Source: Xiphydria camelus
Lineage: Eukaryota; Arthropoda; Insecta; Hymenoptera; Xiphydriidae
Direction of reading: 5' to 3'
NCBI GenBank assembly: GCA_963678675.1
Contig: OY783195.1
Coordinates: 320,001-384,000, forward strand
Length of the DNA stretch: 64,000 bases
The notes beneath the pieces are model-generated. The model saw only the letters and a list, made by a program, of their open reading frames with translations, was not told where the DNA came from and did not search any database. The translations under genes were made by a program, and so were the position numbers. Below are positions 13,701 to 24,900 of this stretch, piece by piece (position 1 is the first letter of the stretch; the number at the start of each line of letters is the position of its first letter).

Positions 13701-15379
13701 GCAAGTGAAGTTCGCGCTGGCGGACTGTGGCAACGAGGAGCTGCTGAAGCCCGTCGGAAAAGTATTAAACGTCAGCGTCGGGCCGGGATATCCGTGCAAC
13801 ACCAGTGAGTGCCACGAAGAACCGCGAATCTTCATTGCTTCCGTTGTGTCACTCGACCATGCGAATATCCCTCTTCTTTAGGACCGAGTCAGAAGCGATC
13901 TTCAGCGACGCCAATAAGTCAATCGCAGAACAACGCGACCGCGAGGCCTCCCGGATGGCCGACACAGTCGGCACCGGCTCGCCCGGCAGCGAGGCCTCCA
14001 AACGCCACACCCGGTCGACCCGCGAACGCACCCAACAGATCGGCGCCGAAGCCGTCGATTGCCACGGGAGCGATCCCTCCCACTTTCGCAGCAGCGGCCA
14101 GACAGAACGGCAAGCCGACTCTGCCCTCGAATCGGCCGAACGTTCAACCGGCGCAGACGCGGAAGACGAACAAACTGCAGCCCAAGAAACTGCAGAATGT
14201 CATGCCGACGATGGGCATGTTTACGAACCCTGGCGGTGGACCGCGAGGTGAGAGAGACATCCCTATATTTTCTATACAGAACGTACATATAAATTTGGGC
14301 TCATTCACAATTTATATATGATTTCATTATAAACCATATATGTACGTATTACATTTGAATTGTACCAAAATTAAAACAATTGAAATAATACTAGATATGA
14401 ACGACATATAGGTAGTCTGTATATGGTTTATGTATACAGACTGGACCGGTAATGTACATTTTTTGTGCAAAGTACCAATCGTATCTAATGATTCCTTCCT
14501 ATTTTTATTTCAATCCATTTTCAGGACAGCGTTTCCGGTTCATATATAAATGATATTTTTGAATTAAGTAAGCCCAAATTTATATACATATGTATGTTCT
14601 ATATACAAAATGTAATATATAATCTTTTCCACCTGGATTACGGCAGAGCGAGAGCCGTTTCCCGATGGTGGTGGTGGTGGTGGAAGTTTCTCTTCGTAAT
14701 GCTCTCCACTAATTATATCCAACAATTGCCTGTGATTGCTCGGCGTGTGCGATCGTTCCCCGCGGTTGCGCAATCGTCCGCGAGATCATCTCGGATGTGC
14801 CCGCACGCGTCGTCGATTGCTACGACGCACCTGTGCGCCGGCTGATTGGTTTATTCGTGTAATTGATAGGTTTGCTGAAAGCGCCGCCACCCCCCTCCGA
14901 TCCGGCACCGCCGAATCAACCGACGGTCCACGGTGCCTTCCGATTGCCGGCGATCGGCGCCAATGGCGACTACGGGTCGTCGAGCGCGCGGCAGAAGTCG
15001 ACCTACGAAGCTTCGACGCCGCTCGACAACGGTGGCGCGAGCGGCACGGCGGGGAAAGCAAAGGGTCGGGACAGGCCCGTTCCCGAGAAGCCGCGTCCAC
15101 CCGCGCACAAGCCGCCGACGCCTGATTTGCCCAAGGTGAAAGCTCTCTACGATTACAGCCCTCAGGACCTCGACGAGCTGGAATTCAAGGAGGGTGACGT
15201 CATCGAGGTGCTGAAAGAACGTGAGTGTAACGGCGGCGGCGGCGAAGGGCAACTTCGGGCGTTCGAACGGGGGTGGGAGATCTCGAATGTAATGTCTTTC
15301 AGACGACGGTGGCTGGTGGCAAGGGCGCATGAGGGGTAAGACTGGTCTCTTTCCATCGAATTACGTCGAGAAGGTGTAG
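10749..15379 (+). CDS. Myo1e: Long-tailed class I myosin (myosin Ie/If type), 3' eleven exons, 5' end outside
   Basis: An actin-based motor that links membranes to actin during endocytosis and at the cortex. Exons: 10749-10919, 11205-11371, 11478-11691, 12074-12304, 12393-12677, 12813-12968, 13388-13527, 13653-13804, 13882-14247, 14870-15220, 15303-15379; phases join and give 769 residues. Order: second half of the motor ([56 protein letters not shown]), one IQ motif ([17 protein letters not shown]), a TH1 membrane-binding domain ([11 protein letters not shown] to [10 protein letters not shown]), a Pro/Ala/Asn-rich TH2 tail, and a C-terminal SH3 ([36 protein letters not shown]). This is the domain order of vertebrate MYO1E/MYO1F. 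The N-terminal motor (about 400 residues, with P-loop and switch I) is not in the window. Ie cannot be told from If, since insects may have one orthologue. Confidence 0.93.
11795..11917 (+). mobile_element. Degenerate RTE-type LINE/SINE 3'-end fragment
   Basis: It lies in the intron between the third and fourth myosin exons. The block contains cctcaagggggtaaaacggg, tgtatgggaatttcg and acgcggacgaagtcgcgagc followed by aaaagctagt. This string is close to the 3' tail I recall for insect RTE-clade retrotransposons (..ggacgaagtcgcgggc..agctagt). A second, reverse copy is at 24658-24900. Confidence 0.6.
14268..14606. repeat. Foldback element in myosin intron with nested hairpin
   Basis: The left arm (about 14270-14325, containing cataaatttgggct-like sequence) is repeated inverted in the right arm (about 14540-14605, agcccaaatttatata). 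At the centre, agtctgtata and tatacagact (about 14413-14441) form a 10-bp stem. The element fills about half of the intron 14248-14869. No coding capacity. Confidence 0.55.
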
Positions 15380-15683
15380 CGGCGATCGGAATGCGCAGCA
15401 GCGATCGAGCCCGAAAGAAGAAGCCGACAACGAGGGACCCGACCGACCTCTTCCCTTGGATGGAGCAGGCTTTTCCCTCCGTTAGTCGCGTCTTATCACG
15501 TCGAGTGAAAGGAGGTCCGCCCGAGGGCCGCTTTCTTTACCTTCAACTCGCCTTACTCAAGATCGAACGACGAAGTAGCGATCCTTGTACGGCAGTTCGA
15601 TCGCGCTCGACGGAGGCTGGACTGTGATTGCACCGCGCGACTCAAACACACTGTCTCGCGGCAGCGGTAGAACAAAACCAAAT

Positions 15684-15689
15684 AATAAA
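15684..15689 (+). promoter_or_regulatory. Polyadenylation signal AATAAA of the myosin gene
   Basis: Canonical hexamer about 305 nt after the stop codon at 15377-15379. It is the first one seen downstream, so it is the likely 3' end of the transcript. Confidence 0.55.
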
Positions 15690-16374
15690 AAGTCGCGCGC
15701 CGTACCTCGAAGGCGTATAGGTACGCGCGACTACTTAGTCACGTAGCGTATCGTCGGGCATCGCTTCGAGGCGAGGCGACGAATCCAATTTGAACGGAAG
15801 AAAATGGACTCGCGTTTATTCTATAACGAATCGTATTGCAGGTACCTGAAACTAGCCTCTTCGTAGTTGCACCTTAGATATTTGCAGTCGGGATATCTTC
15901 CGGCGATGTCAGTCGCAGACTTTTCCCCCTCGTTCTCCCGAGAAGATGTCCATATTCTCCGAAGGCTCGAAACGCCTAGGATTCGTTTTTCTTTCGCAAA
16001 TCTTAGCTTTCCATTTAGTGCCTTATCGCGGATCGTAGGGTGGGTATCGAATGAACGTGCGCTAAGAGTTTACGCGGTACGGTCTACCTCTCTACCCACG
16101 TTGCGTCGTGGAGGAGTGAGTGATTACGTAAGTTTTTTTTTAGTATTTCGAACAATATTGTAGATATGATATTATCAACATGCCACAGCGAAATCACTTT
16201 CGCATATTGCATATACGTATGAATAAGTATTATTGCGTACAGAATATCCAGATTGTGTGAATGGTGCAAACAATTGAGTATGAATAAAATGTGTTGATAG
16301 AAATATTATTTTAATGATCGACATTGTACCCGTTAAAGGCTAAAGATTATTGATTACACTCATCGTAACTATAC

Positions 16375-16647
16375 CGAGAGAAATAATTGCCGGCGCAAAA
16401 TACATTTTTTTTCAATCGAAAATACGATATAATTTCAAGATCAAGCCAAAGTTTCCTTCGTGCGAGTAAATATCTGATAGGCTCGAGTGTAATTGTTTTT
16501 TTCGCGCAGGAACAATTTCTCGCCCAAACGATGGTAAGTATATTCTCGAGAGTCAAGAATATGTGTATATTCTTCGACCAAGAAGATGAAATATGTTCTT
16601 GGCTCAAGAAATATTTGTTTCTTTGATATCAGCAATTATTTCTCTCG
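16375..16647. mobile_element. MITE family A, copy 1, perfect 16-bp terminal inverted repeats
   Basis: The left end cgagagaaataattgc (16375-16390) is the exact reverse complement of the right end gcaattatttctctcg (16632-16647). The interior has ttcttcgaccaagaag-type and gtcaagaatatgtgtat-type motifs that recur in the copy at 56139-56421. At 273 bp with no open frame, it is a typical non-autonomous DNA transposon derivative. Target-site duplication is unclear. Confidence 0.75.
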
Positions 16648-16959
16648 ATATAGGCATATTCTCACGGTGATGGTCATGCGAAGTTAATTAGTTTCTAGGA
16701 ATTACGAGAAAGAGCTCGAAAAATTACTTCGAAAAATCCGTTGACTTCCGAATGGAATGCGTTGTCGTGTGCATTAATAGAAAAAACGATGTCACCTTGA
16801 TAATAATCGTCATGATTGCACGTATCAACCGCCGACTCTACCGAGAATCGATGACTACCGCGATAAGGGAACCTAGTTGTGCACACCTGTACTTGATATC
16901 GGTGATGATTAGGGGTTTGCTTTGTAGAAAAGCTATTAATCCTTCGCGCCAGTCCCGCG

Positions 16960-17080
16960 AGCGGGTAGGTTCGGTGGGCGTTTCGACTTTTATTTCTCAT
17001 CAAACCTACAAACTTGCCCCCGCTCGCGGGCCGGTCGATCGTAGACGTTCGATTCGCCGTAATTCCAGGTGCAACCATTA
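16960..17080 (+). promoter_or_regulatory. Upstream block shared by the receptor paralogues (copy 1)
   Basis: gggcgtttcgacttttatt, followed by tcgatcgtagacgttcgatt and a cgccgtaattcc element, parallels gggcgttttgacttttatt and attgcctgtaattac near 20725-20820, and attgcctataattcc near 25433-25450. It may be promoter or enhancer duplicated with the genes. Function is inferred only from conservation. Confidence 0.4.
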
Positions 17081-17454
17081 CCGCACGGCTCGTGTGAAAT
17101 TGTTTCAAACACTCTTTCGATGGAATGTTAATTATTGGTTTACAGAGGCAATGATGTAGCCCCGCCAACACAACGACGGATCGCTCGCAATTGAATCCTC
17201 TTTATTTATTGAAATGCCTGAAGAAACTCGAGGTCCTGCGAAAGCTCATTATTCGTGCTTCTCCTCCGCGCGTCGCGCTTGATTTTTCAATCATCTCCGC
17301 ATGCGTCTACATCGCAGACCGCCTGTTTATTTCACTCTTCGGCGACCTTATGTCAATTACCAGTCGTCGAAAGCGGGTCTTTACGAAGAAACTGATTACC
17401 ACTTGAGTACACTTCGAATCGCCGAGCGGAAAGCGTCGCGTTCGGACGAGAGGC

Positions 17455-19687
17455 ATGCACGGTAACGAAAAGAACGATCGGCCGTCGTTCGGAGTCATAA
17501 ACGATCCTCGGAAGGGTTTGGCGGTATCGAAGCCCGCCGTATTCTTGGGAACGCATATACGTTTCGAGGAGGAATTGGTGAAGAATGCGCCGAAATACGA
17601 AAGGAAGAATCAGTTCAGCTACAATGAGGACAAACCACCTGAAATGGACGGGAAACTGTTGGATGATCACGATCACTTTTACGACGACACCAAGACGCTC
17701 CTCGTGCTCTTCCAGATCATGGGAGTGATGCCGATTCAAAGAGGGATCGGTAAAGTACATCTCGTTGACTTCACGCGGGATTTTCCGGTCCATCGACGTT
17801 GTCGCGCAACGCGCTCGCTCGAAGAACATTTCCCGTGCAACGACGACCTTTCCACCATTCAGGTTTAACGACGTTCGAGTGGACCTCGCCCGCCACGCTC
17901 TATGCGATGTGTCTCTGGGTAGCGGAGACCGTCATCGTCGTATTGGTCGCGCAGGAGCGCGTGGCGAACATGCTTCAGCCGGGCAAACCGTTCGACGAGT
18001 ACATTTACAACATAATCTTCTTGTGCATCCTGGCGCCGCATTTCCTGCTTCCCATAGCCTCCTGGACTTACGGCGACGAGGTAGCAAAGTACAAGAACAT
18101 GTGGACTCATTATCAGGTGACGGGGATGCTTGTCGGTTGATGTCGCGCGGTGTGCTGGTAAGCATCGATCGAGAAGTACAGCTAGCATCTCGTTAACGCA
18201 TTTCGCAGTTGAGGTACTACAACGTGACGGGATCTACGCTCGAGTATCCCAATCTGAAGCGAATGTGCATCTCGCTCTGTTTGGTCTCTTGGATCATATC
18301 CGTCACCGTGGTCATCTCGCAGATCTATCTGCAGCCCGGATTCACTCTGTGGCATTCCTCGGCTTACTTTCACATCATAGCGATGCTGGATTGCCTCTGC
18401 GCGCTGTGGTGGATCAATTGCATGGCGATTGGTTCCGCTTCGAAAGGACTCGCTCTGAATCTTCACAAGGTATCACTCGGCCATCGACGGACAATGATTG
18501 ATTCTTTGTAATCGTCCTCCTACTATTATGTACTCTCAGGCCTTGGAGCACTCTGGTTCGGCGGAGTTGCTGGTCGAGTACAGAAGTCTCTGGTTGGATC
18601 TGAGCCATATGATGCAGCAGCTGGGCAAGGCTTACGCGAATATGTACGGTGGGTATTTACTGCGCCGAGAGAGATGAGACAAATTAAATTATGCGTGAAT
18701 CTGCACTGTGAAAAATAATGTGCCGATTCAAATAACCGTCTGCATAAATACACGCTTCACACACTGTCCCTTATTCCCGTTTATTCCTCTATTTTTCAAG
18801 TTTCCCCCTTGTCCTCTATAATTCGATATTTTTCCTCTAAAACCACTTATTATTCAGTTTCTCAGCTAAATCTTCAACGACAATATGTTTGTTTAAATAA
18901 TTACGTTCTTGGCATTACTCATGTCGACTGTTAATTGGATCGGCAAATTATTTTCCTCGATGCGGAATTTAATTGCCAAGAAGAAAGGAATTTCTTTTCG
19001 GGTCCAGTAGCACTTCTAATTTTCACCTTCAGGAATATACTGTATGATAATGTTCGTGACGACTATCATCGCCGGGTATGGAGCTTTCTCCGAGATCGTG
19101 GACCACGGATTCAGCTTGAAAGAATTGGGTCTCTTTGTTATCTCGGGATACTGTATGGGTTTGTTATACATCATCTGCAACGAAGCCGACCACGCTACGC
19201 GCAAGGTCGGTTTGGAGTTTCAAGAGAGATTACTGAACGTTAATCTCGCGGCTGTAGATCTCGCCACGCAAAAGGAGGTAAGTCACAGAGATATAGCACT
19301 CGCGAAGTGTCCAGAGCATGCCACGCGTAATGGAGAAAAGGACCTAGTGAGAAATGGATCGTCGATCGATGTAGAATCGACATCAAAGCGATGTCATCGA
19401 AGTCGATCGACGATTAATATCTCATTGGAGAATGCAAGTCTGCTTCGTTTTGTATATTTTAGGTGGAAATGTTTCTCGTATCGATATATAACAATCCTCC
19501 GATATACCACCTGAACGGATACGCTGTCATAAACAGGGAGTTACTCTCATCGGTTCGTGCATTTATTAGACTGCAATCGCTGAATTTATAATAACGTCGC
19601 TTTTATTTTCAGAACGTCGCAACGATGGCCACTTATTGGGTGGTATTGATGCAATTCAAGCTGTCCCTCATACGTCGGAACACTTAA
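17455..19687 (+). CDS. Gr21a-like: Gustatory receptor, CO2-receptor (Gr21a/Gr63a) type, tandem copy 1
   Basis: A seven-transmembrane insect gustatory receptor, expected in the membrane of sensory-neuron dendrites; the fly homologues Gr21a and Gr63a together detect CO2. Exons: 17455-17749, 17863-18116, 18209-18469, 18540-18648, 19033-19277, 19463-19552, 19613-19687; phases 1,0,0,1,0,0; 442 residues, the usual length. Landmarks: conserved N-terminus (YERKNQFSYNED), MGVMPIQRG, RFDEYIYN-like PFDEYIYNIIF, KNMWTHYQ, IIAMLDCLCALWWINCMAI, LWLDLSHMMQQLGKAYANMY, GLLYIICNEADHATRKVG, IYNNPPIYHLNGYAVINREL, and the family signature TYhhhhhQF as TYWVVLMQF in the last exon. Start chosen by alignment with copies 2 and 3. 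Assignment to the Gr21a/Gr63a clade rests on the recalled fly protein; which of the two is closer needs a tree. Confidence 0.9.
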
Positions 19688-21766
19688 GTGACTTATGTGA
19701 ACGTAACGAACGCGACTTCTCATTCCTAACGACAAGATGTACGAAGAGAAATACGATCGGCCTTCGCAAAGTCTTCGACAATCGCTATCTTTTTGTGCGC
19801 TCCGCACGATATACATTTTGCTACATACATATATGCCTTCCCTGGTAACCATCTTGCGCAAGTACACTGCGAAGAAGAGGAAGCGGAAAACTAGTTGACT
19901 TTTGGAAGCTTTCCGCAAGATGCTGCTGCATGTCAGCTGCAAGTCTTGCACCAGATATATCGCAGCAGTATTCATTGGCACAAATCTTGTAAGATCTTTC
20001 TACAAGAATGCGCTGAAATATCCGTCGCATGGCAGCTTGTGAAGGAAAAATTGCGAGTTTATCGGAAGGGGCTTTCATGAGACTACTGAATGAGTGCTTT
20101 GCGCAGATAACTGGCAGCAGACTCTGGTTACTAGGGTTGAAATCGCTCGTCGATGCGATTGTGATATAATCGTTGTAATGTTATTTGCTCTACCATACAT
20201 ACATATATAGTGAACTTGTTTCTCCAAAATTATCGCGCAATTCCATTAGAAAAAAAAAAAAGAAGTCGAAAGAATCTTTCGTCTTTACAAGTACAATCGA
20301 GAATCGCTCAAGACACAGGAAGCGATTCTGATGCTCTACATTACATTACATTAATTACATTTATAACTATAATACAACGTCGGAGGGAAAATTATGGCAA
20401 ATCTAATTAATCCAGTTCCAAACAAAATACCTAGTAGTATAAAGATAAAGAGGAGGCGGAGTAGTGGGCGAGCGGTCTACCCTCTCTTCTTCCCTTAATT
20501 CCCTTTTCCCCCACACACAATGAGTACAATAGTTTCAGAATATTTTCTCCCGCGCATATATTGGCTCGTATGTATTACGCTATAGACGCAAGAGTTTACA
20601 CCGCAGGTGAAAAGAAAATGTGGTCACGCGAACACCCGTGCTTCGAACCAGTAATTAAACGCTTACTACGTCGGAACTTAATTGATCGTACGCTGGTCTC
20701 GCAAGAGAGTAAGCGGGCTTCGCGGGCGTTTTGACTTTTATTCTTCGGACGTGCGTATTACGCATGTGCATGAGTCACCGAGCGATCGATCGTGGATATT
20801 CAATTGCCTGTAATTACTTGATCGCACGACGGGTGCGAGACTGTTTTAAGTAATCAAGCGAGGTGGCGCAAACCACTGGTTTGCAAAGAGCGTCGTAACC
20901 GTATCGATAAATATTCGATATCCCTGTAGCCTTCCCTGTAGTTAAAAAAACCTATAGATCCGTATAAAATCCTTTAGAAATCCGAATAATTCCTTACGGA
21001 AATATGATATGTAGTTGAAATACCCATTACAATCTGAAAAGAATAAATCAAAATTTATTTGATTCTATGCGTATATGTAAAGACTATTCTAATTCTAATT
21101 ACCAATAAAATAGCGTTTACATCAACTAATTGGTCGTACCAATGGAACGGCGTTCATCTTTATGGGATTCAACTTGCTTTTACACATGCATAGAATTCGA
21201 TAGATTCGTTCAAAGCTTCTCAGATTGTAATGGGCAGCTATCTGGAATTGCTGTTTTCAATGCACATTATCTTTCCACGGAGAATTGCGTGGGACTCCTA
21301 TAAGATTTTATAAGGATCAATCGATCTTTCACAACAGGGACATTTAATTTCCTTATCAACCTCGCATAAATCCGGATGTGTACAGCTACTCGCAAAAGTA
21401 TCCGCCCACCAGGTTAACGAAATAATTATGTGCGATGAAACTAACTTTAATCGACAAAATTAAATAAACATAATCACAATAGAAATGGCAATAGAAATAT
21501 GCTTTCAAGTAATGCGCATATAATTTAAAGTATACTTATATTGAGCCGTATAATAATAGACTTCAGGGTCCGAGGGCGGACCTTTAGGGGAAACTTGCTA
21601 GCCACTGAGTACACCCTAAATCGCAAGGTCACGTAGCAACGGGGCTTTTAAAACAGAACAAAGTACTCGTACTCCTTATTTCTCGGTGGGCGAACGTTTC
21701 GGTTTGGTGGAACGTCGTCGATATTGCTTCGCTAAACCGAGAAGAGGATCCCGGCCGATCGGAGAC
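19688..21766. other. Spacer between receptor copies 1 and 2
   Basis: No coding exon is seen. It contains a region (about 20690-20850) related to the upstream block of copy 1 (gggcgttttgacttttatt, caattgcctgtaattac). The rest is AT-rich and unassigned. Confidence 0.55.
20715..20830 (+). promoter_or_regulatory. Upstream block shared by the receptor paralogues (copy 2)
   Basis: gggcgttttgacttttatt followed by cgatcgatcgtggatattca and attgcctgtaattac. It lies about 1 kb upstream of the copy 2 start, against about 0.5 kb for copies 1 and 3, so sequence has been inserted in between. Confidence 0.4.
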
Positions 21767-24262
21767 ATGTACGTTATCGAGAGGAACGATCGAACGCTCT
21801 TCGGAATGACGAACGAGCCCCCGGAAGTGCAGGAAGAGCCAAAGCCCGCCGTATTTTTGGGCGCGCATTCGAACTTTGAAGAGGAATCAGCCGGGAGTGC
21901 ACCAAAGTACGAGAGGAACAATCAGTTCAGCTACAACGAAGACAGGCAACCCGAGAGGGACTTGGAGCTGCTGCAGAAGCACGACCAGTTCTACGACGAC
22001 ACCAAAGTGCTCCTTATCCTTTTCCAGATCATGGGAGTGGTGCCGATTCAACGTGGAACCGGTAATGTAGAAGCATCCCATTGCCGAAGAACGTTTCCCG
22101 TACGACGGTCACGGTTCCTTCAGGTTTAACGACGTTCGAGTGGACCTCATCCGCAGCCCTCTACGCGATGTGTCTCTGGGTAGTAGAGACCATCGTCGTC
22201 GTCTTAGTCGGGCGGGAGCGCATCGACATTATGCTCCAACCGGGCAAACCCTTCGACGAGTACATTTACAACATCGTCTTCCTGTGCATTTTGGCGCCGC
22301 ATTTTCTCCTCCCCGTAGCCTCCTGGACCTGCTGTCACGAGATCGCAAAGTACAAGAATATGTGGACTCATTATCAGGTGCAGGCATCGCGGCGCCTTGT
22401 GCTCATAAGTATCGTCGGTCGGGTTGAAGCTACGAGTACACCGACAAAACGGTTTATCAATAGTTGATAGATATAATTTAGAATACGATGAAATAAATAT
22501 TTTGTTAGGCCAAAAAATATATAGTAATATGTTCATCATTAAGATCTTTATTTTATTCAAACGCTTGTCTCTCAAAGAATTTGATTGTGCCAAATAAATG
22601 CCGTAACGGTTAACGAATATTTACTTCATCCAATGAGATATTTATTTCGTCATATTCGAGTAAACATTTATTCATTACAAATAAATCGCGCGGTGTGCTG
22701 GTAAGCATCGATCGAGAAGTACAGCAAGCATCTCGTTAACGTTTCGCAGTTGAGGTACTACAACGTGACGGGATCTACTCTCGAATATCCCAATCTAAAG
22801 CGAAAGTGTGTCACGCTCTGTCTGATCTCTTGGATCTTGTCCATCGGCATGACCACCTCGCAAACTTACAACCTGCCCGGGTTCACCCTGTGGCATTCGT
22901 CGGCTTACTATCACATCATAGCGATGCTGGATTGCCTTTGCTCGCTGTGGTGGATCAACTGTATGGCGATTCGATCCGCCTCGAAGGGTCTGGCTCTGAA
23001 TCTTCACAAGGTATCATTCCGTCGTCCGATGACAAACGATTATGCGCTTTTTAATCGAACCCGATATTCGCGTCACGCAGGCCTTAGGACATTCCGGTTC
23101 GGCGAAGATGCTACTCCAGTACAGAAGTCTCTGGTTGGATCTCAGTCACATGATGCAACAGTTGGGCAAAGCGTACGCGATCTTATATGGTGCGCTGGTT
23201 AGGAGAATTGGGATTTTTTGGCATACGCAATCTCCCTTTCGTCACCGGTTATTTCTTCCTTCAGGAATATTCGTTCTGATAACTTTCGTGACGACTGTAC
23301 TTGCCGGATATGGAATTTTCTCGGAAATCGTGGACCACGGGATCACCTCGAAGGAGCTGGGCCTTTTCGTAATTCTCGCCTATTTTATAGGGATATTGTA
23401 CATCACTTGCAACGAGGCTGACAAGGCCACGCATCAAGTAGGCTTGGAATTCCAAGAAAGATTATTAAACGTCAATCTCGGGGTCGTCAATGAGACTACG
23501 GAAAATGAGGCGAGTACGGCGAAATTGGCATTAATTTTCGAAACATTGTGCGCAAGGTATGGATTGATGAAATACACATACGAGTACGAGTACACATGGT
23601 GGAAAATTGAAACGTGTGCACGGAGAAAAATGATTAGCAATTTCAAGGGATTGGGTAGCAATTTTTATAGTGAATCGCAGTAACACGGCTCCTCGAGGTG
23701 AAACATTGAATTTTTAAATAGATACGGCGTATCTTTTTACAGTTTGTTATAGTATAAATATCAATTTATACGGTAAAATCAACCAATCTCCCGTTAATAT
23801 GTGTCGGGTGTTTACGGGATTTCTACTGTAAAAAGTACGCTTTGGTATGTTTCATTTCGAGGAGCCCTGTTACTGAGTTAACTGTAAACATTCATTTGTT
23901 CTCCCGTGATTTTTCACTAATCCTCCTTCTCCGCGTAAGCTTATCTCGTCCATTATATCTCAGGTAAGGATGTTCCTCGTGTCGATATACAACAATCCTC
24001 CGATATACCATCTAAACGGATACGCGATCGTCAATAAGGAACTACTGTCGACAGTAAGTCTATAAATACAGAACTTTACGCTTATATTACATTCGTAACG
24101 GTCGAGGATGAATTCTCACAGCTAGATACGTAATTTAATTTTTAGTGCATCGCAACAATAGCAACTTATTGGGTGCTGCTGCTGCAGGTCAAGCTTTCTC
24201 TCGTACATCGCAGTTCACGCGCAATTTTGCTAAATTCAACGAATATTCTGTACCGCGCATAG
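21767..24262 (+). CDS. Gr21a-like: Gustatory receptor, CO2-receptor type, tandem copy 2 (divergent signature)
   Basis: Same architecture and phases as copy 1. Exons: 21767-22061, 22124-22377, 22750-23010, 23081-23189, 23265-23509, 23964-24053, 24146-24262; 456 residues. Exons 2 to 6 have exactly the copy 1 sizes. An in-frame ATG at 21686 would add 27 residues (MGERFGLVERRRYCFAKPRR..); I prefer 21767 because it aligns with copy 1. The fifth exon ends at a GC donor (GAG|gcgagt); no GT donor keeps phase 0. The terminal signature reads TYWVLLLQV, with Val for the usual Phe. The tail is 14 residues longer than in copy 1. Intron 2 holds repeat family C and intron 5 a foldback element. The frame is otherwise intact, so the gene is probably functional but diverging. 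Confidence 0.88.
22439..22685. mobile_element. Dispersed repeat family C, copy 2, inserted in receptor copy 2 intron 2
   Basis: It begins caccgacaaaacggtttatc and ends attacaaataaa. Intron sequence directly after it (tcgcgcggtgtgctgg) is nearly identical to copy 1 intron 2, which lacks the element, so this is a clean insertion. It is the reverse of 7825-8098. Confidence 0.65.
23682..23871. repeat. Foldback element in receptor copy 2 intron 5
   Basis: Arm 23682-23706 (aacacggctcctcgaggtga..) is the near-perfect inverse of 23847-23871 (..ttcgaggagccctgtt). Inner arms continue (ttttacag at about 23735 against ctgtaaaaag at about 23826). It has no counterpart in intron 5 of copies 1 and 3. Confidence 0.7.
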
Positions 24263-24657
24263 AACAACGAAGAAGAGAGAAGAGGAGTATTAGCCTTTCC
24301 AGGTCTTCGATAACCGCGACTCTTGTGTATGCTCGACGCAACGTTGAAGACATTTCAATGTATTCTCGATTTTGATATTGTATTTCAGTATGTATCACCA
24401 ATGTGCCTGTGACACAATCGTTGTGACGTCACACGTCACCTGCAGCTATCGTACCGTTACCTATTCGGCGTTTTTCGTACAAATCCACTTTCTATACGGA
24501 GGAGATGTAAGGAAGAAGCAACCCTGATATACGCGCCCCTGCGCTTATATCTATACAATTACAAATATAATAAAAATCAATACCGTCATGTCCGTCTGGC
24601 AGACAGCATTCGTATTGATATCATGCATATTCCTCAGCGATGTTACGATTTAAAAAA

Positions 24658-24900
24658 TAATAATTTTCCGCTCGCGACTTCGTCCGCGTGTATCTCGAAA
24701 TAAATAGAAATTCCCCCATACAACATTTCTTCCTCTATTTTACCACTTTAGGGAACGAATTTTGTAAAAGTCTTTCTGAGTGGTTGTTTACGTCACAAAA
24801 AAAACCTACCATCCAAATTTCATATAATTAATTATAATTAAGATATGAATCAGTCAGTCAATCAGGACATGTTCTTGTATATCACATGAGGCTAGACTTA
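24658..24900 (-). mobile_element. Degenerate RTE-type LINE 3'-end fragment, minus strand
   Basis: gctcgcgacttcgtccgcgt, then cgaaataaatagaaattccc, is the reverse complement of the myosin-intron fragment. Further on, accatccaaatttcat and cagtcagtcaatcaggacat resemble RTE 3' UTR motifs I recall. No reverse transcriptase is nearby. Confidence 0.6.

Larger units (their letters stand above)
15690..17454. other. Spacer between the myosin and the first gustatory receptor
   Basis: No coding exon is seen. It holds a 273-bp MITE (16375-16647) and, near the receptor, a block with counterparts upstream of receptor copies 2 and 3 (about 16960-17080). Confidence 0.6.

Noticed and set aside
13902..14288. 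Arg-rich minus-strand frames opposite the myosin tail
   Set aside because: Antisense shadows of the Pro/Ala-rich TH2 exon.
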